Below, piece by piece: positions 52,648 to 61,356 of a stretch of DNA of 64,000 nucleotides. The notes beneath the pieces are model-generated. The model was given only the letters and a program-made list of their open reading frames with translations. It was not told where the DNA came from and did no database searches. Every line of letters begins with the position of its first letter. Within the stretch, counting starts at the first letter, position 1. The stretch comes from JBHFEI01 sp041928815 (GTDB lineage: Bacteria; Pseudomonadota; Alphaproteobacteria; Rhizobiales; Rhizobiaceae): assembly GCF_041928815.1 (NCBI RefSeq), contig NZ_JBHFEI010000001.1, forward strand, positions 1 through 64,000. The letters run 5' to 3'. Made by a program: the position numbers and the translations under genes.

Positions 52648-53282
52648 GACCGACTTTCCTGTTCTGACACCAGTTCGCACTCTACCGGACATCGTCCCGA
52701 TGCCCAACATCAACTGAACACCTGGGAGCAGACCGGCTTTTGGGTGGCAACGTCGTTGCGGCGTCCTTTAACCGTCATCGGATGGCGAGGGCATCCTGAA
52801 CTGTGTGACACTTGCCGTTATTCCCGACGACACGTATTTCGAGTGCAACGGAGCACAGCGAACGGACCAAAATCGATGCATCTTGTCGCCATGAAGATTC
52901 TGGGCAGCGTGTTTCGTATAGAAAGGACGCCTTGGGATTACCGCAACCCTCTCCGACCTCTGGCGCTCGGAGTGGAAGGCTTTGCCACCTGTGAGGTCGT
53001 CCTGCCGGATCCGGATGCGCTGATCACCAGAACGCCTCAGCCGGCAGAACTCCATTTTTCTCGGATTGTCCAGTGACACGAGGCGGTCGAGGACATCGAT
53101 CTCTACGACGGCAAAAAGCCGATCCTCAAGTTCCGACCGATCACGCTGGCAGACCTGCCGCCGACGGACACAACGGTCTGACAAGCGGGATGGCCGCTGA
53201 AGGCCGATTGCAGATATGCCGCTTTCGCGCGATATCCCCCATGCGCTCACCATTTCGGTTCCCCAACCCGAGTTCCCCGCCC
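52648..53282. other. 635-bp low-GC gap with a decayed ORF
   Basis: Between the GreA-like gene and the FAD oxidase no intact gene is supported. The stretch at 52876-53181 (separate entry) reads like broken coding sequence, and the whole gap has visibly lower GC than its flanks. A short open stretch in another plus frame (about 52802-52880, LAVIPDDTYFECNGAQRTDQN) may be part of the same decayed gene, shifted by an indel. Confidence 0.4.
52876..53181 (+). pseudogene. Decayed ORF of unknown origin
   Basis: Reading from the ATG at 52876 gives 66 codons (MHLVAMKILGSVFRIERTP...ELHFSRIVQ), a TGA at 53074-53076, then 34 more open codons in the same frame (HEAVEDIDLYDGKKPILKF...PPTDTTV) to a TGA at 53179. 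Both halves look like ordinary protein sequence, so a single base change (for instance TGG to TGA) may have broken it. The VEDIDLYDGKKPILKF segment recalls the VEDVDxxDGTPxLDIKP block of TrmO/YaeB methyltransferases, but the rest does not match, so no family is claimed. Confidence 0.4.
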
Positions 53283-54707
53283 ATGATCTCCCCCGCCCTC
53301 CTCGACCGCTTCGCCGCCCTCGTCGGCGACGCCAACGCAATCACCGACCCCCAAGACCAGGCGCGCTATCTCATCGAATCGCGCGGGCTCTATCGCGGCA
53401 CCAGCCCGATGGTGCTCAGGCCCGGTTCGGTCGCCGAGGTCTCGGCCATCCTGAGGCTCGCGAGCGAGACCGGGACGGCGATCGTGCCGCAGGGCGGCAA
53501 TACCGGCCATGTCGCCGGCCAGATCCCGCGCGAGGGGATGGGCGACCTCGTGCTTTCGCTCGAGCGGCTGAACCGGATCCGCGAGGTCGATCCCGTCGGC
53601 AATGTGCTGGTCGCCGAGGCCGGCGCCGTGCTTGCCGAGGTGCAGAAGGCGGCGGAGGACGTCGACCGGCTGTTCCCGCTCTCGCTCGGCTCGGAGGGCT
53701 CCTGCCGGATCGGCGGCAACCTGTCGACGAATGCCGGCGGCACGGCGGTGCTCGCCTATGGCAACATGCGCAACCTCTGTTTGGGCCTCGAGGTCGTGCT
53801 GCCGACCGGCGAGGTCTGGAACGGGCTTCGACGGCTGAAGAAGGACAATACCGGCTATGATCTGCGCGATCTCTTCATCGGCGCGGAAGGCACGCTCGGC
53901 GTGATCACGGCGGCGGTGCTGAAGCTCTTTCCGCGGCCGCTCGGGCACGAGGTGGCGTTTGCCGGCGTGCCGAGCGTCGCCGCGGCGCTCGACCTCTACG
54001 CCATCGCCGCCGGCCTCTGCGGCCCGGCGCTCACCGGCTTCGAGATCATGCCGCGCCTCGGCGTCGAGTTCACACAAAAACATATCGCCGGCGTGCGCGA
54101 CCCGCTCTCCTCGCCCCATGCCTGGTATGCGCTGATCGACGTCTCGACCTCGGACGCGGCCGAGACGGCGGGACGGATGATGGAGCGGATCCTCGAACAG
54201 GGCATCGCCGGGGGGCTCGTCGAGGATGCCGTGCTGGCGGCGAGCGAGGCACAGCGCAAGGCGCTCTGGCACATGCGCGAAAGCATGTCGCCGGCGCAGA
54301 AGCCGGAGGGCGGCTCGATCAAGCACGACGTTTCGGTGCCGGTCGCCAGCATCCCGGCCTTCATGGCCGAGGCCGACGCGGCGGTGGCGGCGGCGATGCC
54401 GGGCGCGCGCATCTGCGCCTTCGGCCATCTCGGCGACGGCAACATCCATTACAACATCTCCCAGCCGGTCGGCGCCGAAAAGGAGGCTTTCCTCGACCGT
54501 TGGCGCGAGATGAACGCCATCGTCCACGGCATCGTCATCGCCCATAACGGCTCGATCTCGGCCGAGCACGGCATCGGCCAGCTGAAGCGCGACGAACTGG
54601 CGGAGATCCGCGAGCCGATCGAGATCGACCTGATGCGGCGGATCAAGGCGGCCTTCGACCCGGCCGGCATCATGAACCCGGACAAGGTGCTTTCGGCGCG
54701 GCGCTGA
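53283..54707 (+). CDS. FAD-linked oxidase, D-2-hydroxyglutarate/D-lactate dehydrogenase type
   Basis: A 474-residue VAO-fold flavoenzyme. The N-terminal FAD-binding domain has VPQGGNTGHVAGQIP and GSEGSCRIGGNLSTNAGGTAVLAYG. The C-terminal FAD-oxidase domain has the metal-site motif FGHLGDGNIHYN and the ending SAEHGIGQLKRDEL...FDPAGIMNPDKVL. Such enzymes oxidise D-2-hydroxyglutarate, D-lactate or similar acids and pass electrons to a carrier. The ATG at 53283 fits the family start; the ATG at 53241 is an alternative. It lies tail to tail with the DUF1217 gene, with no intervening base. Confidence 0.9.
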   Translation: MISPALLDRFAALVGDANAITDPQDQARYLIESRGLYRGTSPMVLRPGSVAEVSAILRLASETGTAIVPQGGNTGHVAGQIPREGMGDLVLSLERLNRIREVDPVGNVLVAEAGAVLAEVQKAAEDVDRLFPLSLGSEGSCRIGGNLSTNAGGTAVLAYGNMRNLCLGLEVVLPTGEVWNGLRRLKKDNTGYDLRDLFIGAEGTLGVITAAVLKLFPRPLGHEVAFAGVPSVAAALDLYAIAAGLCGPALTGFEIMPRLGVEFTQKHIAGVRDPLSSPHAWYALIDVSTSDAAETAGRMMERILEQGIAGGLVEDAVLAASEAQRKALWHMRESMSPAQKPEGGSIKHDVSVPVASIPAFMAEADAAVAAAMPGARICAFGHLGDGNIHYNISQPVGAEKEAFLDRWREMNAIVHGIVIAHNGSISAEHGIGQLKRDELAEIREPIEIDLMRRIKAAFDPAGIMNPDKVLSARR

Positions 54708-56885
54708 TCAGCCGCCGCCGAGGCGGAGCTGCGACAGGGTGAAGAGCGTATCGGCGCTGATCGCCCCGCCGGAGCCGCCGAGGATGAGCGCCGCCGGCGA
54801 GACGTCGACATTGTTGGCGAGGTCGTAGAGCGAGGTGAAGCGCTCGAGCAGCTTCTTCAGCTTTTCCGGATCGTGCAGGTCTTTGACGTCGAGCACGCGG
54901 TTCAGATAGGCATACTGGATGTCGACGTCGGCGCTCGACATCTCGGTCGGGATGTCGAAGGTCGTCTGCATCACCTGCAGAAGGGCAGGATCGCCGAGAA
55001 GATCGTAGGCCGATCCGACCGTCGGCGCCATGCGTTCGAAATAGAGCGCGAGACGGACGCCGGGATTGTCCTCGCCGCTCTGTTCCTCCAGCGTCTGCTG
55101 CAGGTAGAGCTCGTTTGCCTCCAGCACGCCGCGCTTCGTCTGGATGTTGATCGTCGTCAGGCGCTCGACGTCGCCCTTCTGCGTGAAGTTGAAGGAGGAA
55201 ACGATCTGCTTCCAGCGGCGGTCCGATGTGGTGTTGAGCGCGCTGCGCCTGTCGTCGGGATCGGAGGTGAACATGTCGCGCACCGTCTGCGTCGTCACCT
55301 CCTTCGGATCAATGCCGGCGGCGATGAGAAAGAAATCGACGAGGCGGCGGTTCGACAGGAGGTCGTCGAGCGTGTCGATCTTCTCGATCTCGCCGCTGTA
55401 GTAGCTCGCCTCCTCCTTCGCCTTGGTCTTCTCCTCGTCGGTGCCGAAGCGGCTCTTCTCCAGCACGTAATTCTTCGAGGTGTTGAGGATTTCGGACTCC
55501 GACTGGGCGAGCATCGGCGCGCCGATCGAGCCGTCGGTGTTGAAGTTGAAGGCCTTGGCGAAGTCGAGGTAGCGCGTGTCGCGCAGGGTGTAGACGTAGC
55601 TCTTCGGGTCGTTAAGGTCGCTCGTCAGCACCTTCTTCAGCTTGCGGACCGTGTCGCCCTCGTTCTGCAGGTCGAAGGCGGTCAGCGCCAGCTTGAGGAC
55701 GTTCGTCGTCTTCAGGAAGTCGTCGACATTGATCATCGTGCCGATCAGCGTCTTGTAGCTGTTGATCAGCGTCTCGTCGGCCGCGTCGTCCTTGTCGTTG
55801 TAGTGAACCATGTAGCCCTGGCTGGTCGTCGCCATCTGCGCCGCCGTCTGGACCGCGTCGCCGGAGGCGAGCGTGCCGTCCGCCTGGAAATTGAAGGCGG
55901 CGCGCAACGCCTTGTAGGCGCTGTTTCTGGCGCCTCCTTGCGTGTTGACATAGCTCGCCGGATCGTCGGGATCGCTCGTCAGGATGTTCTCGACGGTCGA
56001 GGTCAGGGTGCTCGACGGCAGGCCGAAGGCGGTGACGACATAGTTGAAGAGGCGCGTGTTCGACTTCAGGTCGGCGATGCTGGTGATGCTGCCGATCGTC
56101 TGCTCGTAATATGTCTGGTTCAGAAGCGCCGCCGCCGTCGTCACCCGGGAACTGCCGTTCAGCACGTAGTTCTCGTTGGTGATCGTCTTCTGTGCATCGT
56201 TCTGGGGCAGGACGCCGCTTGCGAGCGTGCCGTCGGTGCCGAAATTGAACGCGAGCGCGAAGGTGAGCGCGCTCTGGCTGTTGAGCGTGTAGACATAGCT
56301 CGCCGGATCGTCGAGATCGCTCGTCAGGATCTGTTTCAAATGCGAATAGGAGGCATATTTCGGATCGATGCCGAAGGCCTTCGTCGCATAGTTGCGCAGC
56401 CGCTCGTTGCTGAGCAGCTGGTCGGCGGAGGTGACCGTGTCGATGACGGCGTTGTAGTAGTAGCTCTCGTCGTTGAGCTTGTCGGAGATGCCGTTGACGT
56501 TGGCGGTGTAGAGACCGATCAGCTCGTCCATCTGCGAGCCGGTCTGCGCCACCACCGTGCCGCTCGAGAAATTGAAGGCCTGGGCGAATTTCAAGTAGCG
56601 GTCGTCGGTCAGCCGGTTGGCATAGCTCTGGTCGTCGTTGAGGTCGCTTTCGAGAACCTTGCGCATGAAGGCCTTGGCATAGGTCATCTCCTCGAGGCCA
56701 TAGGCCTTCATCGCGTAGGAATAGAGCCGGTAGTCGCCGAGGAACTCGTCGAGCGTGGTGACCTTGCCGATGTTTTCCTTGTAGTAGTCCGCCTCGCGCG
56801 CGACGAGCTTCTGGGTGGCGACGCGGTTGAGGCTCGCATTCATGTCGCGGGTGATGAAGCTGAAATCGATATAGGTGGAGACCAT
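54708..56885 (-). CDS. DUF1217 family protein with multiple internal repeats (flagellum-associated)
   Basis: A 725-residue protein with about five diverged repeats of 110-140 residues. Each has the order: SYYY/ADYYKENIG...TTLDEFLGDYRLYSYAMKAYGLE, then a LESDLNDDQSYANRL-type segment, then RYLKFAQAFNF. This is the DUF1217 pattern; in Rhizobiaceae such genes are usually found in the flagellar gene cluster, but here no flagellar gene is adjacent. There is no signal peptide or membrane helix. The C-terminus ends in Leu-Arg-Leu-Gly-Gly-Gly. A flagellar export or assembly role is a guess from known neighbourhoods. The ribosome site is weak. Confidence 0.85.
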   Translation of the reverse strand: MVSTYIDFSFITRDMNASLNRVATQKLVAREADYYKENIGKVTTLDEFLGDYRLYSYAMKAYGLEEMTYAKAFMRKVLESDLNDDQSYANRLTDDRYLKFAQAFNFSSGTVVAQTGSQMDELIGLYTANVNGISDKLNDESYYYNAVIDTVTSADQLLSNERLRNYATKAFGIDPKYASYSHLKQILTSDLDDPASYVYTLNSQSALTFALAFNFGTDGTLASGVLPQNDAQKTITNENYVLNGSSRVTTAAALLNQTYYEQTIGSITSIADLKSNTRLFNYVVTAFGLPSSTLTSTVENILTSDPDDPASYVNTQGGARNSAYKALRAAFNFQADGTLASGDAVQTAAQMATTSQGYMVHYNDKDDAADETLINSYKTLIGTMINVDDFLKTTNVLKLALTAFDLQNEGDTVRKLKKVLTSDLNDPKSYVYTLRDTRYLDFAKAFNFNTDGSIGAPMLAQSESEILNTSKNYVLEKSRFGTDEEKTKAKEEASYYSGEIEKIDTLDDLLSNRRLVDFFLIAAGIDPKEVTTQTVRDMFTSDPDDRRSALNTTSDRRWKQIVSSFNFTQKGDVERLTTINIQTKRGVLEANELYLQQTLEEQSGEDNPGVRLALYFERMAPTVGSAYDLLGDPALLQVMQTTFDIPTEMSSADVDIQYAYLNRVLDVKDLHDPEKLKKLLERFTSLYDLANNVDVSPAALILGGSGGAISADTLFTLSQLRLGGG

Positions 56886-57251
56886 GGTTTCGCCCGCCTC
56901 GCCGGCCGCGTCACCCGCCGCCGGACCCCGTCCGCCAGCCGGCCCTGCGTCCGATCCATCCTCTTTGCGACCCGATGGTCAGGCCGCCGCACGCCTTCGC
57001 GCGGGCAGACCCTAGGCCGGACGGCTTGCGTCAGGCTGGCGGGACAGGGGGAAAAACTGGCCGTCGGGCGTTCACCGGCCGGAAACCCTGCGGGATCGGC
57101 CTTTGCTAACCATCGGGAACCGCAAAGTTTTCTTAACTCAGATTGTTAAGCGCTCCGGAAAGGGCCGCCGCTTAGGGTGCAGCCACAGAGGACGAAAAGT
57201 CCCGACGAGAAGACGGGCGACCGGCTCTCAAGGAAAACAAGGGCGATACCA
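56886..57251. other. 366-bp divergent gap between the DUF1217 and DUF6101-like genes
   Basis: No gene is supported. A 6-bp palindrome CTTAAC (57132-57137) / GTTAAG (57145-57150), with a 7-base spacer, lies about 100 bp before the DUF6101-like ATG in an AT-rich patch; it is a possible operator. The remainder shows no clear structure. Confidence 0.4.
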
Positions 57252-57815
57252 ATGCGCAATACTCTTCTCCAGCCGGCCTGGGCCGGCGACACGTTGCGGC
57301 TCGATCCGAAGCGGTTTCCCCAGCAGGCGACCTACCGCCTGCCGGAAGGGGCCGACGTGACGATCAGTCTCGACGAGCGCGGCTGCGTGATGCGCAAGAT
57401 CCTGCCGTCGAGCGGCCTGCCGCTGTCGATCGCGCTTCCCTGCCGGGCCTTCCTCGGCATCGCCGCACGTGCCATCGACCATGGCGACGGCGCGGTGACC
57501 GTGACGCTCGAACTGCACCACGAGGATCCGGAGCTCTGCGTTCCCCTCCTCGTCGCCCACGACCTCTCCGACATCGCCGCCGACTGGCGCGCCTGGTCCG
57601 ACGCCTTCCGCATCCCGATGCTGATGGTCGAGGCGGACGGCGTCGCACGCCCGCTCGAGGATCATATCGGCGAGGTGAGGGTCGAGCGGGTCAAGCCGCG
57701 CCGGCGCCATGCCTATTTCGCCGAGCGGCGGCCGCGCTTCCTCGTGCGGCGCACCACCGGCACGCTCGGCTGCCAGATGAAGATCGCCGGCCGCGAAATC
57801 ATCGCCCGCAGCTGA
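57252..57815 (+). CDS. DUF6101 family-like conserved protein
   Basis: A 187-residue soluble protein with the pattern WAGDTLRLDPKRFPQ, a beta-rich middle (VTISLDERGCVMRK), SIALPCRAFLGIAARAI, VTVTLELHHEDPELCVPLLVA and DIAADWRAWSDAFRIPMLMVEADG. It matches what I know of the alphaproteobacterial DUF6101 group, whose function is unknown. A basic C-terminus (RVKPRRRHAYFAERRPRFLVRR) could contact nucleic acid or phospholipid. The start was chosen by AAGGGCG upstream. A strong terminator follows within 28 nt, so it is a single-gene transcript. Confidence 0.82.
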   Translation: MRNTLLQPAWAGDTLRLDPKRFPQQATYRLPEGADVTISLDERGCVMRKILPSSGLPLSIALPCRAFLGIAARAIDHGDGAVTVTLELHHEDPELCVPLLVAHDLSDIAADWRAWSDAFRIPMLMVEADGVARPLEDHIGEVRVERVKPRRRHAYFAERRPRFLVRRTTGTLGCQMKIAGREIIARS

Positions 57816-57842
57816 AATTGGCCACAATCGTCCTCCCGGACA

Positions 57843-57872
57843 GGCTCCGCCAGAGGCTGGCGGAGCCTTTTG
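57843..57872 (+). terminator. Terminator of the DUF6101-like gene
   Basis: A 9-bp perfect GC stem (57843-57851 with 57859-57867, loop of 7) is followed by TTTTGTCTTTC. Confidence 0.88.
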
Positions 57873-57968
57873 TCTTTCTTCCTCAATGGATTGCAGGAAA
57901 CCCGGACTCGGCCTTCTTCGTGCCCCAACCGCTTTCTAGCCTCACGGTCACGAACAGGGAGAGATACC

Positions 57969-58073
57969 ATGCGCCAGATCCTCAAAACCCTCCGTGCCGC
58001 GTTCCGCCTTCACCTCAAGAGGCGGTTTCGGCCAGCCCCCGTCCGCCGCGAGAAGGAACTGAGCTGGGCCTGA
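57969..58073 (+). CDS. Small basic peptide (34 aa) in its own transcription unit
   Basis: A 34-residue peptide, MRQILKTLRAAFRLHLKRRF then a Pro/Arg tail ending LSWA. It is strongly basic, and the first 20 residues form an amphipathic helix. GGGAGAG lies 5 nt before the ATG, a very good ribosome site. One strong terminator precedes it (57843-57872) and another follows it by 28 nt (58101-58128), so it must have its own promoter in the roughly 95 bp between. No family is recognised. It could be a small regulatory or membrane-active peptide, or one of the short basic proteins seen throughout rhizobia. Confidence 0.65.
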   Translation: MRQILKTLRAAFRLHLKRRFRPAPVRREKELSWA

Positions 58074-58100
58074 CGCCGTTTCGACGGTACCGACCGAATT

Positions 58101-58128
58101 GCCCCTCCCCCCGGAGGGGCTTTTTTTT
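58101..58128 (+). terminator. Terminator of the 34-aa gene
   Basis: An 8-bp perfect GC stem (58101-58108 with 58113-58120, loop CCCC) is followed at once by eight T residues. It is 3 nt before the end of the convergent ubiA gene. Confidence 0.92.
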
Positions 58129-58131
58129 GAG

Positions 58132-59073
58132 CTAGACCAGCAGATCGGCGATGAGGCCGAGGAAGATGACGAGGCCGACGGTGTTGTTCATTCGGAACAG
58201 GGCCAGGCAGGCGCGGGGATCGTGGATGTCGAGCACGAGGATCTGGTAGGCGAGCAGCACGGAGGCCACTGCGAGACCGAGATAGGCCGAAAGGCCGGCG
58301 CCGGCGGCGACAAGGGCAGCGGCGAGAAGCAGCCCCGCCAGGCCGTACAGACCGACGAGCCACGGCCCCGGCCGGTCGCCGAAGCGCCGCGCCGTCGACC
58401 GCACGCCGACGAGCGCATCGTCCTCCCGGTCCTGATAGGCATAGATCGTGTCGTAGCCGATGGTCCAGACGACGGCGGCGAGATAGAGCAGCACCGGTGC
58501 GACGGCGAGCGCGCCGAAGGCGGCGCTCCAGCCCATCAGCGCCCCCCAGGAAAAGGCGAGGCCGAGCACGAGCTGCGGCCAGTCGGTCACCCGCTTGGCG
58601 AAGGGATAGACCGCGACGACGGCGAGCGAGGCAAGGCAGAGGACGATCGAGAAGCCGTTGAACTGCAGAAGCACGGCGAGGCCGACCAGCGCCTGCAGCA
58701 CGAGGAAGATCTTCGCGGAGGACCGCGACACCCGGCCTGACGGCAGGGGCCGCGAGCGGGTGCGCGCCACCGCCATGTCGATCTCCTGGTCGACGAGGTC
58801 GTTATAGGTGCAGCCGGCGCCGCGCATCGCCACGGAGCCGACGAAGAAGAGCACGAGATGCCAGAGAACGCGGCCGGGATCGGCCGTCTTCGCCGCAACC
58901 GCCGCCAGCGCGACCGACCACCAGCAAGGCCAGAGCAACAGCTGCCAGCCGATCGGCCGATCCCAGCGGGCGAGCTGGGCATAGGGCCAGAGCGGGCGCG
59001 GCAGCCGGCGATAGACGAAGGAGGAGGACGGCGCGTCCTGGACGCGGCCTGAATCGGGAGAGAGCGCGGTCAT
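58132..59073 (-). CDS. ubiA: 4-hydroxybenzoate polyprenyltransferase
   Basis: A 313-residue integral membrane prenyltransferase of ubiquinone synthesis, attaching the polyprenyl chain to 4-hydroxybenzoate. Two Asp-rich magnesium and diphosphate motifs are intact: NDLVDQEID and YAYQDREDD. About eight or nine membrane helices are visible, and the N-terminal RPLWPYAQLARWDRPIGWQLLLWPCWW is characteristic. The ribosome site before the ATG is weak. The MipA-like gene ends 27 bp upstream on the same strand, so the two may be co-transcribed. Confidence 0.94.
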   Translation of the reverse strand: MTALSPDSGRVQDAPSSSFVYRRLPRPLWPYAQLARWDRPIGWQLLLWPCWWSVALAAVAAKTADPGRVLWHLVLFFVGSVAMRGAGCTYNDLVDQEIDMAVARTRSRPLPSGRVSRSSAKIFLVLQALVGLAVLLQFNGFSIVLCLASLAVVAVYPFAKRVTDWPQLVLGLAFSWGALMGWSAAFGALAVAPVLLYLAAVVWTIGYDTIYAYQDREDDALVGVRSTARRFGDRPGPWLVGLYGLAGLLLAAALVAAGAGLSAYLGLAVASVLLAYQILVLDIHDPRACLALFRMNNTVGLVIFLGLIADLLV

Positions 59074-59100
59074 GCGGCCTGTTTGCCGCCGCCGGGCGCC

Positions 59101-59898
59101 TCAGTCCAGCGAAAAATCGAAGCGATAGGTGGCCGAAAGGCCGACGAGAAACTGGTTGCGGCTGCCACGCTCGCGCACCAGGCTCGAATCGGCGGCCGGC
59201 CCCGTCAGCCGCTTGTATTCGGCATAGGCGCTGGTCTCCAGCTTCTCCGTCGCCGTCCACGTGATCGCCGTGCCGAGGCCGGCGGAATGGATGCCGCCGC
59301 CGGGATCGTATTGCGACAGGCCGGACCGGGCCGACTCGCGTGCATCGACGCCGTAATAGGCGTCGAAATAGCCGCTGGTCGCCGCCGTCAGCCGCGGGCC
59401 GCCGGAGACGCGCACCGTGTCGGTGACGTCGACGAAGGCGTCGGCCGCGAGATCGGCGACGACGCCGTCATGGCTGCGGATGCCGTGGCGCACCTCGGCG
59501 CGCAGGCGCACCCAGTCGGTCGGGTAGACCTCGGCGAAGCCGCCGAGTTCGCCGCCGAACTTCACCGCCGACAGGCCCTTGAGGTCGGACGAGGTGTCGG
59601 CGTCGCGGGTGAAGATCAGCTTGCCGGTGACGCCGGCGCGAAACGCGCCGCTGTCGACGAAGGCGAAGGACGGATTGTCGTTACGCGAGGAAAACCGCAC
59701 GGTGCTGCCCGCCCGGCCAAGCGAGATCAGCGGCGCGGCCTGGAACAGGCGCTTGGAGGACCCCTCATAGCGCGGCCCGACAAAGCCGGTGCCGCCAAGC
59801 TTCAGATACCAGTCGCCGGACCAGAAGGCCTCGCCGGCGACGGCCGGAGCCGGCGCGACGGCAAGCGCGAGGCAGAAGGCAAGGGCATGGGCACGCAT
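59101..59898 (-). CDS. MipA/OmpV family outer-membrane protein
   Basis: A 265-residue outer-membrane beta-barrel with a signal peptide at residues 1-22 (ending AVAG). Amphipathic strands follow (WYLKLGGTGFVGPRYEGSSKRLFQAAPLISLG is typical of MipA/OmpV), and the C-terminal strand ends VGLSATYRFDFSLD. E. coli MipA scaffolds MltA and PBP1B, but most members have unknown roles in outer-membrane transport or resistance. The start MRAHALA has GGAGA 6 nt upstream; the longer frame would block signal recognition. Confidence 0.82.
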   Translation of the reverse strand: MRAHALAFCLALAVAPAPAVAGEAFWSGDWYLKLGGTGFVGPRYEGSSKRLFQAAPLISLGRAGSTVRFSSRNDNPSFAFVDSGAFRAGVTGKLIFTRDADTSSDLKGLSAVKFGGELGGFAEVYPTDWVRLRAEVRHGIRSHDGVVADLAADAFVDVTDTVRVSGGPRLTAATSGYFDAYYGVDARESARSGLSQYDPGGGIHSAGLGTAITWTATEKLETSAYAEYKRLTGPAADSSLVRERGSRNQFLVGLSATYRFDFSLD

Positions 59899-60426
59899 GG
59901 CGAATCTCCGGAACACGAAACAGCGGATCCCCCTTGCCATAACCGGACGCCTGCTACCAAGCCGTTAACCGCACGGCTTTACCCCCGGTTAGGCATGGGG
60001 GCACCGCGGAGGACGCGTTGAAAACCGCATCCGTCGTCGAGGACCGCCCGCTTTCCTCCATGGCAACATCAGGCGCAGCGCCGATGCCGCTTCCCCAGCA
60101 TGGAGCCGGAACGGTCCTTCCCCGGGATCCGCGTCGCCTCCCCGGGCAAGAGCGATCGAGGGGAAAACCGCCGCGAGGACCTGCGACGGAGCGGGACCCG
60201 CGCGGCATGTCGACGGGACGCCCTTTGCAGCACGCCCCGGCGCGCAGTCCGATCCGTTCAGTCGGTACGGCGCTCTCAACGCGTGCTTTCGAAGCATCAT
60301 CGTTTCACGCGGTCGGAGGATGCGGGAGAGCAGGTTCCGTAAACATCAGGTCACCGAACCTGCTCTCTCCTCTGGTTTTGCAGCATTGTCCAACGCCGAT
60401 GCGATCCCGCTTCGGCCGGGCGTGCG
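59899..60426. other. 528-bp gap with a long palindrome
   Basis: No gene is supported. A TTG-started plus-strand frame at 60018 has GGAGG upstream but runs into AraC coding sequence and has the composition of a chance frame. A 12-bp perfect inverted repeat, GAGAGCAGGTTC (60326-60337) with GAACCTGCTCTC (60356-60367) around an 18-base loop, lies about 60 bp beyond the AraC stop. It lacks a U-run and may be a repeat element or processing signal. Confidence 0.45.
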
Positions 60427-61248
60427 CTAGACCTCGCGCTGGCGGGCCCAGGCGCTCGGGGCGCGGCCCAGCATGCGGCGGAACATGGTGGTGAAGGCCG
60501 CGACGTTCTCGTAGCCGGCCTCGAGCGCCACCGTCGTCACCGGCTCGCCGTCGGCAAGCCGGGGCAGCGAGGCGAAGATGCAGGCCTGCTGCCGCCAGGT
60601 GACGAAGCTCACCCCCGTCTCGGTCCGGAACAGGCGGGTGAAGGAGCGGCGGCTGACCTTCAGCGCATCCGCCCAGTCGTCGATGCCCGCCGTGGCGGAC
60701 GGCACTTTCAGGAAGCGGCGGCAGAGCGCCGAGAGGCGCTCGTCCTGCGGGAACGGCAGGCCGAGCGGGCGTTCCGGCAGCCGCGCGACCTCGTCGAGCA
60801 GAAGCTCCATCACCATCCACGCGCGCGGCGGCACGTCGGCTGACGCAAGCAGCCCGGCCTCGCCGGCGACGAGTTCGTCGATCAGGCAGCGCGCGAGCGG
60901 CGTCACCTCGACGACGCGCGGCCGCATCGCCGCCGACGGCAGCGCGGTATCGAAATAGATCGAATGCATCGTCACCGCGCTGACCATCTCCGCCGAATGG
61001 TCGAGCCCCGCCGGAATGACGAGACCGTGGCCCGGCGGGATCATCCAGCGCCCGCGCGGGGTGCGCACCAGCACGACGCCGCGCCGCGCCGTCCAGAGCT
61101 GCGTGCGGCGATGGCTGTGGGCATCGACGTGAACGCCGGCCTCATAGTCGCGGCCAAGGCCCAGGACGCGCAGCCGCACCGTGTCGATCCAGTCGGGGCT
61201 CGGCTCCTCCGGTGCCGCGAACGGCGTCTGCGCAAGCATTTCCAGCAT
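60427..61248 (-). CDS. AraC-family transcriptional regulator
   Basis: A 273-residue regulator. An N-terminal cupin-like sensor domain (GVHVDAHSHRRTQLWTARRGVVLVRT, WMIPPGHGLVIPAG) is followed by the two-HTH AraC domain (DWADALKVSRRSFTRLFRTETGVSFVTWRQQ and VTTVALEAGYENVAAFTTMFRRMLGRAPS). It is divergent from the Fsr-type transporter gene, with 108 bp between, a common arrangement in which the AraC protein controls the exporter. The ATG at 61248 was taken; a TTG five codons upstream is possible. Confidence 0.9.
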   Translation of the reverse strand: MLEMLAQTPFAAPEEPSPDWIDTVRLRVLGLGRDYEAGVHVDAHSHRRTQLWTARRGVVLVRTPRGRWMIPPGHGLVIPAGLDHSAEMVSAVTMHSIYFDTALPSAAMRPRVVEVTPLARCLIDELVAGEAGLLASADVPPRAWMVMELLLDEVARLPERPLGLPFPQDERLSALCRRFLKVPSATAGIDDWADALKVSRRSFTRLFRTETGVSFVTWRQQACIFASLPRLADGEPVTTVALEAGYENVAAFTTMFRRMLGRAPSAWARQREV

Positions 61249-61356
61249 TTGGCCCACTCGCAAAAGAAAAAGACCTCAGCACGAAAGCAGGCCATCGGCA
61301 AGCGCGATAGACAGGCGGCTCAACGAAAAGGCGCGCGAGTCGGGCGGAGACGGGAC

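Noticed and set aside
52768..53340. Minus-strand 190-codon frame across the decayed region
   Set aside because: It begins in the N-terminus of the FAD oxidase on the other strand and its product is Arg-rich without family features; the plus-strand reading of the decayed ORF looks more protein-like.
57132..57150. Second CtrA box
   Set aside because: The TTAA half-sites are 9 bases apart rather than 7; reported only as a palindrome.
60018..60494. Plus-strand TTG-started ORF with GGAGG upstream
   Set aside because: Its second half overlaps AraC coding sequence in antisense and the product is Arg/Pro/Gly-rich with no recognisable fold.
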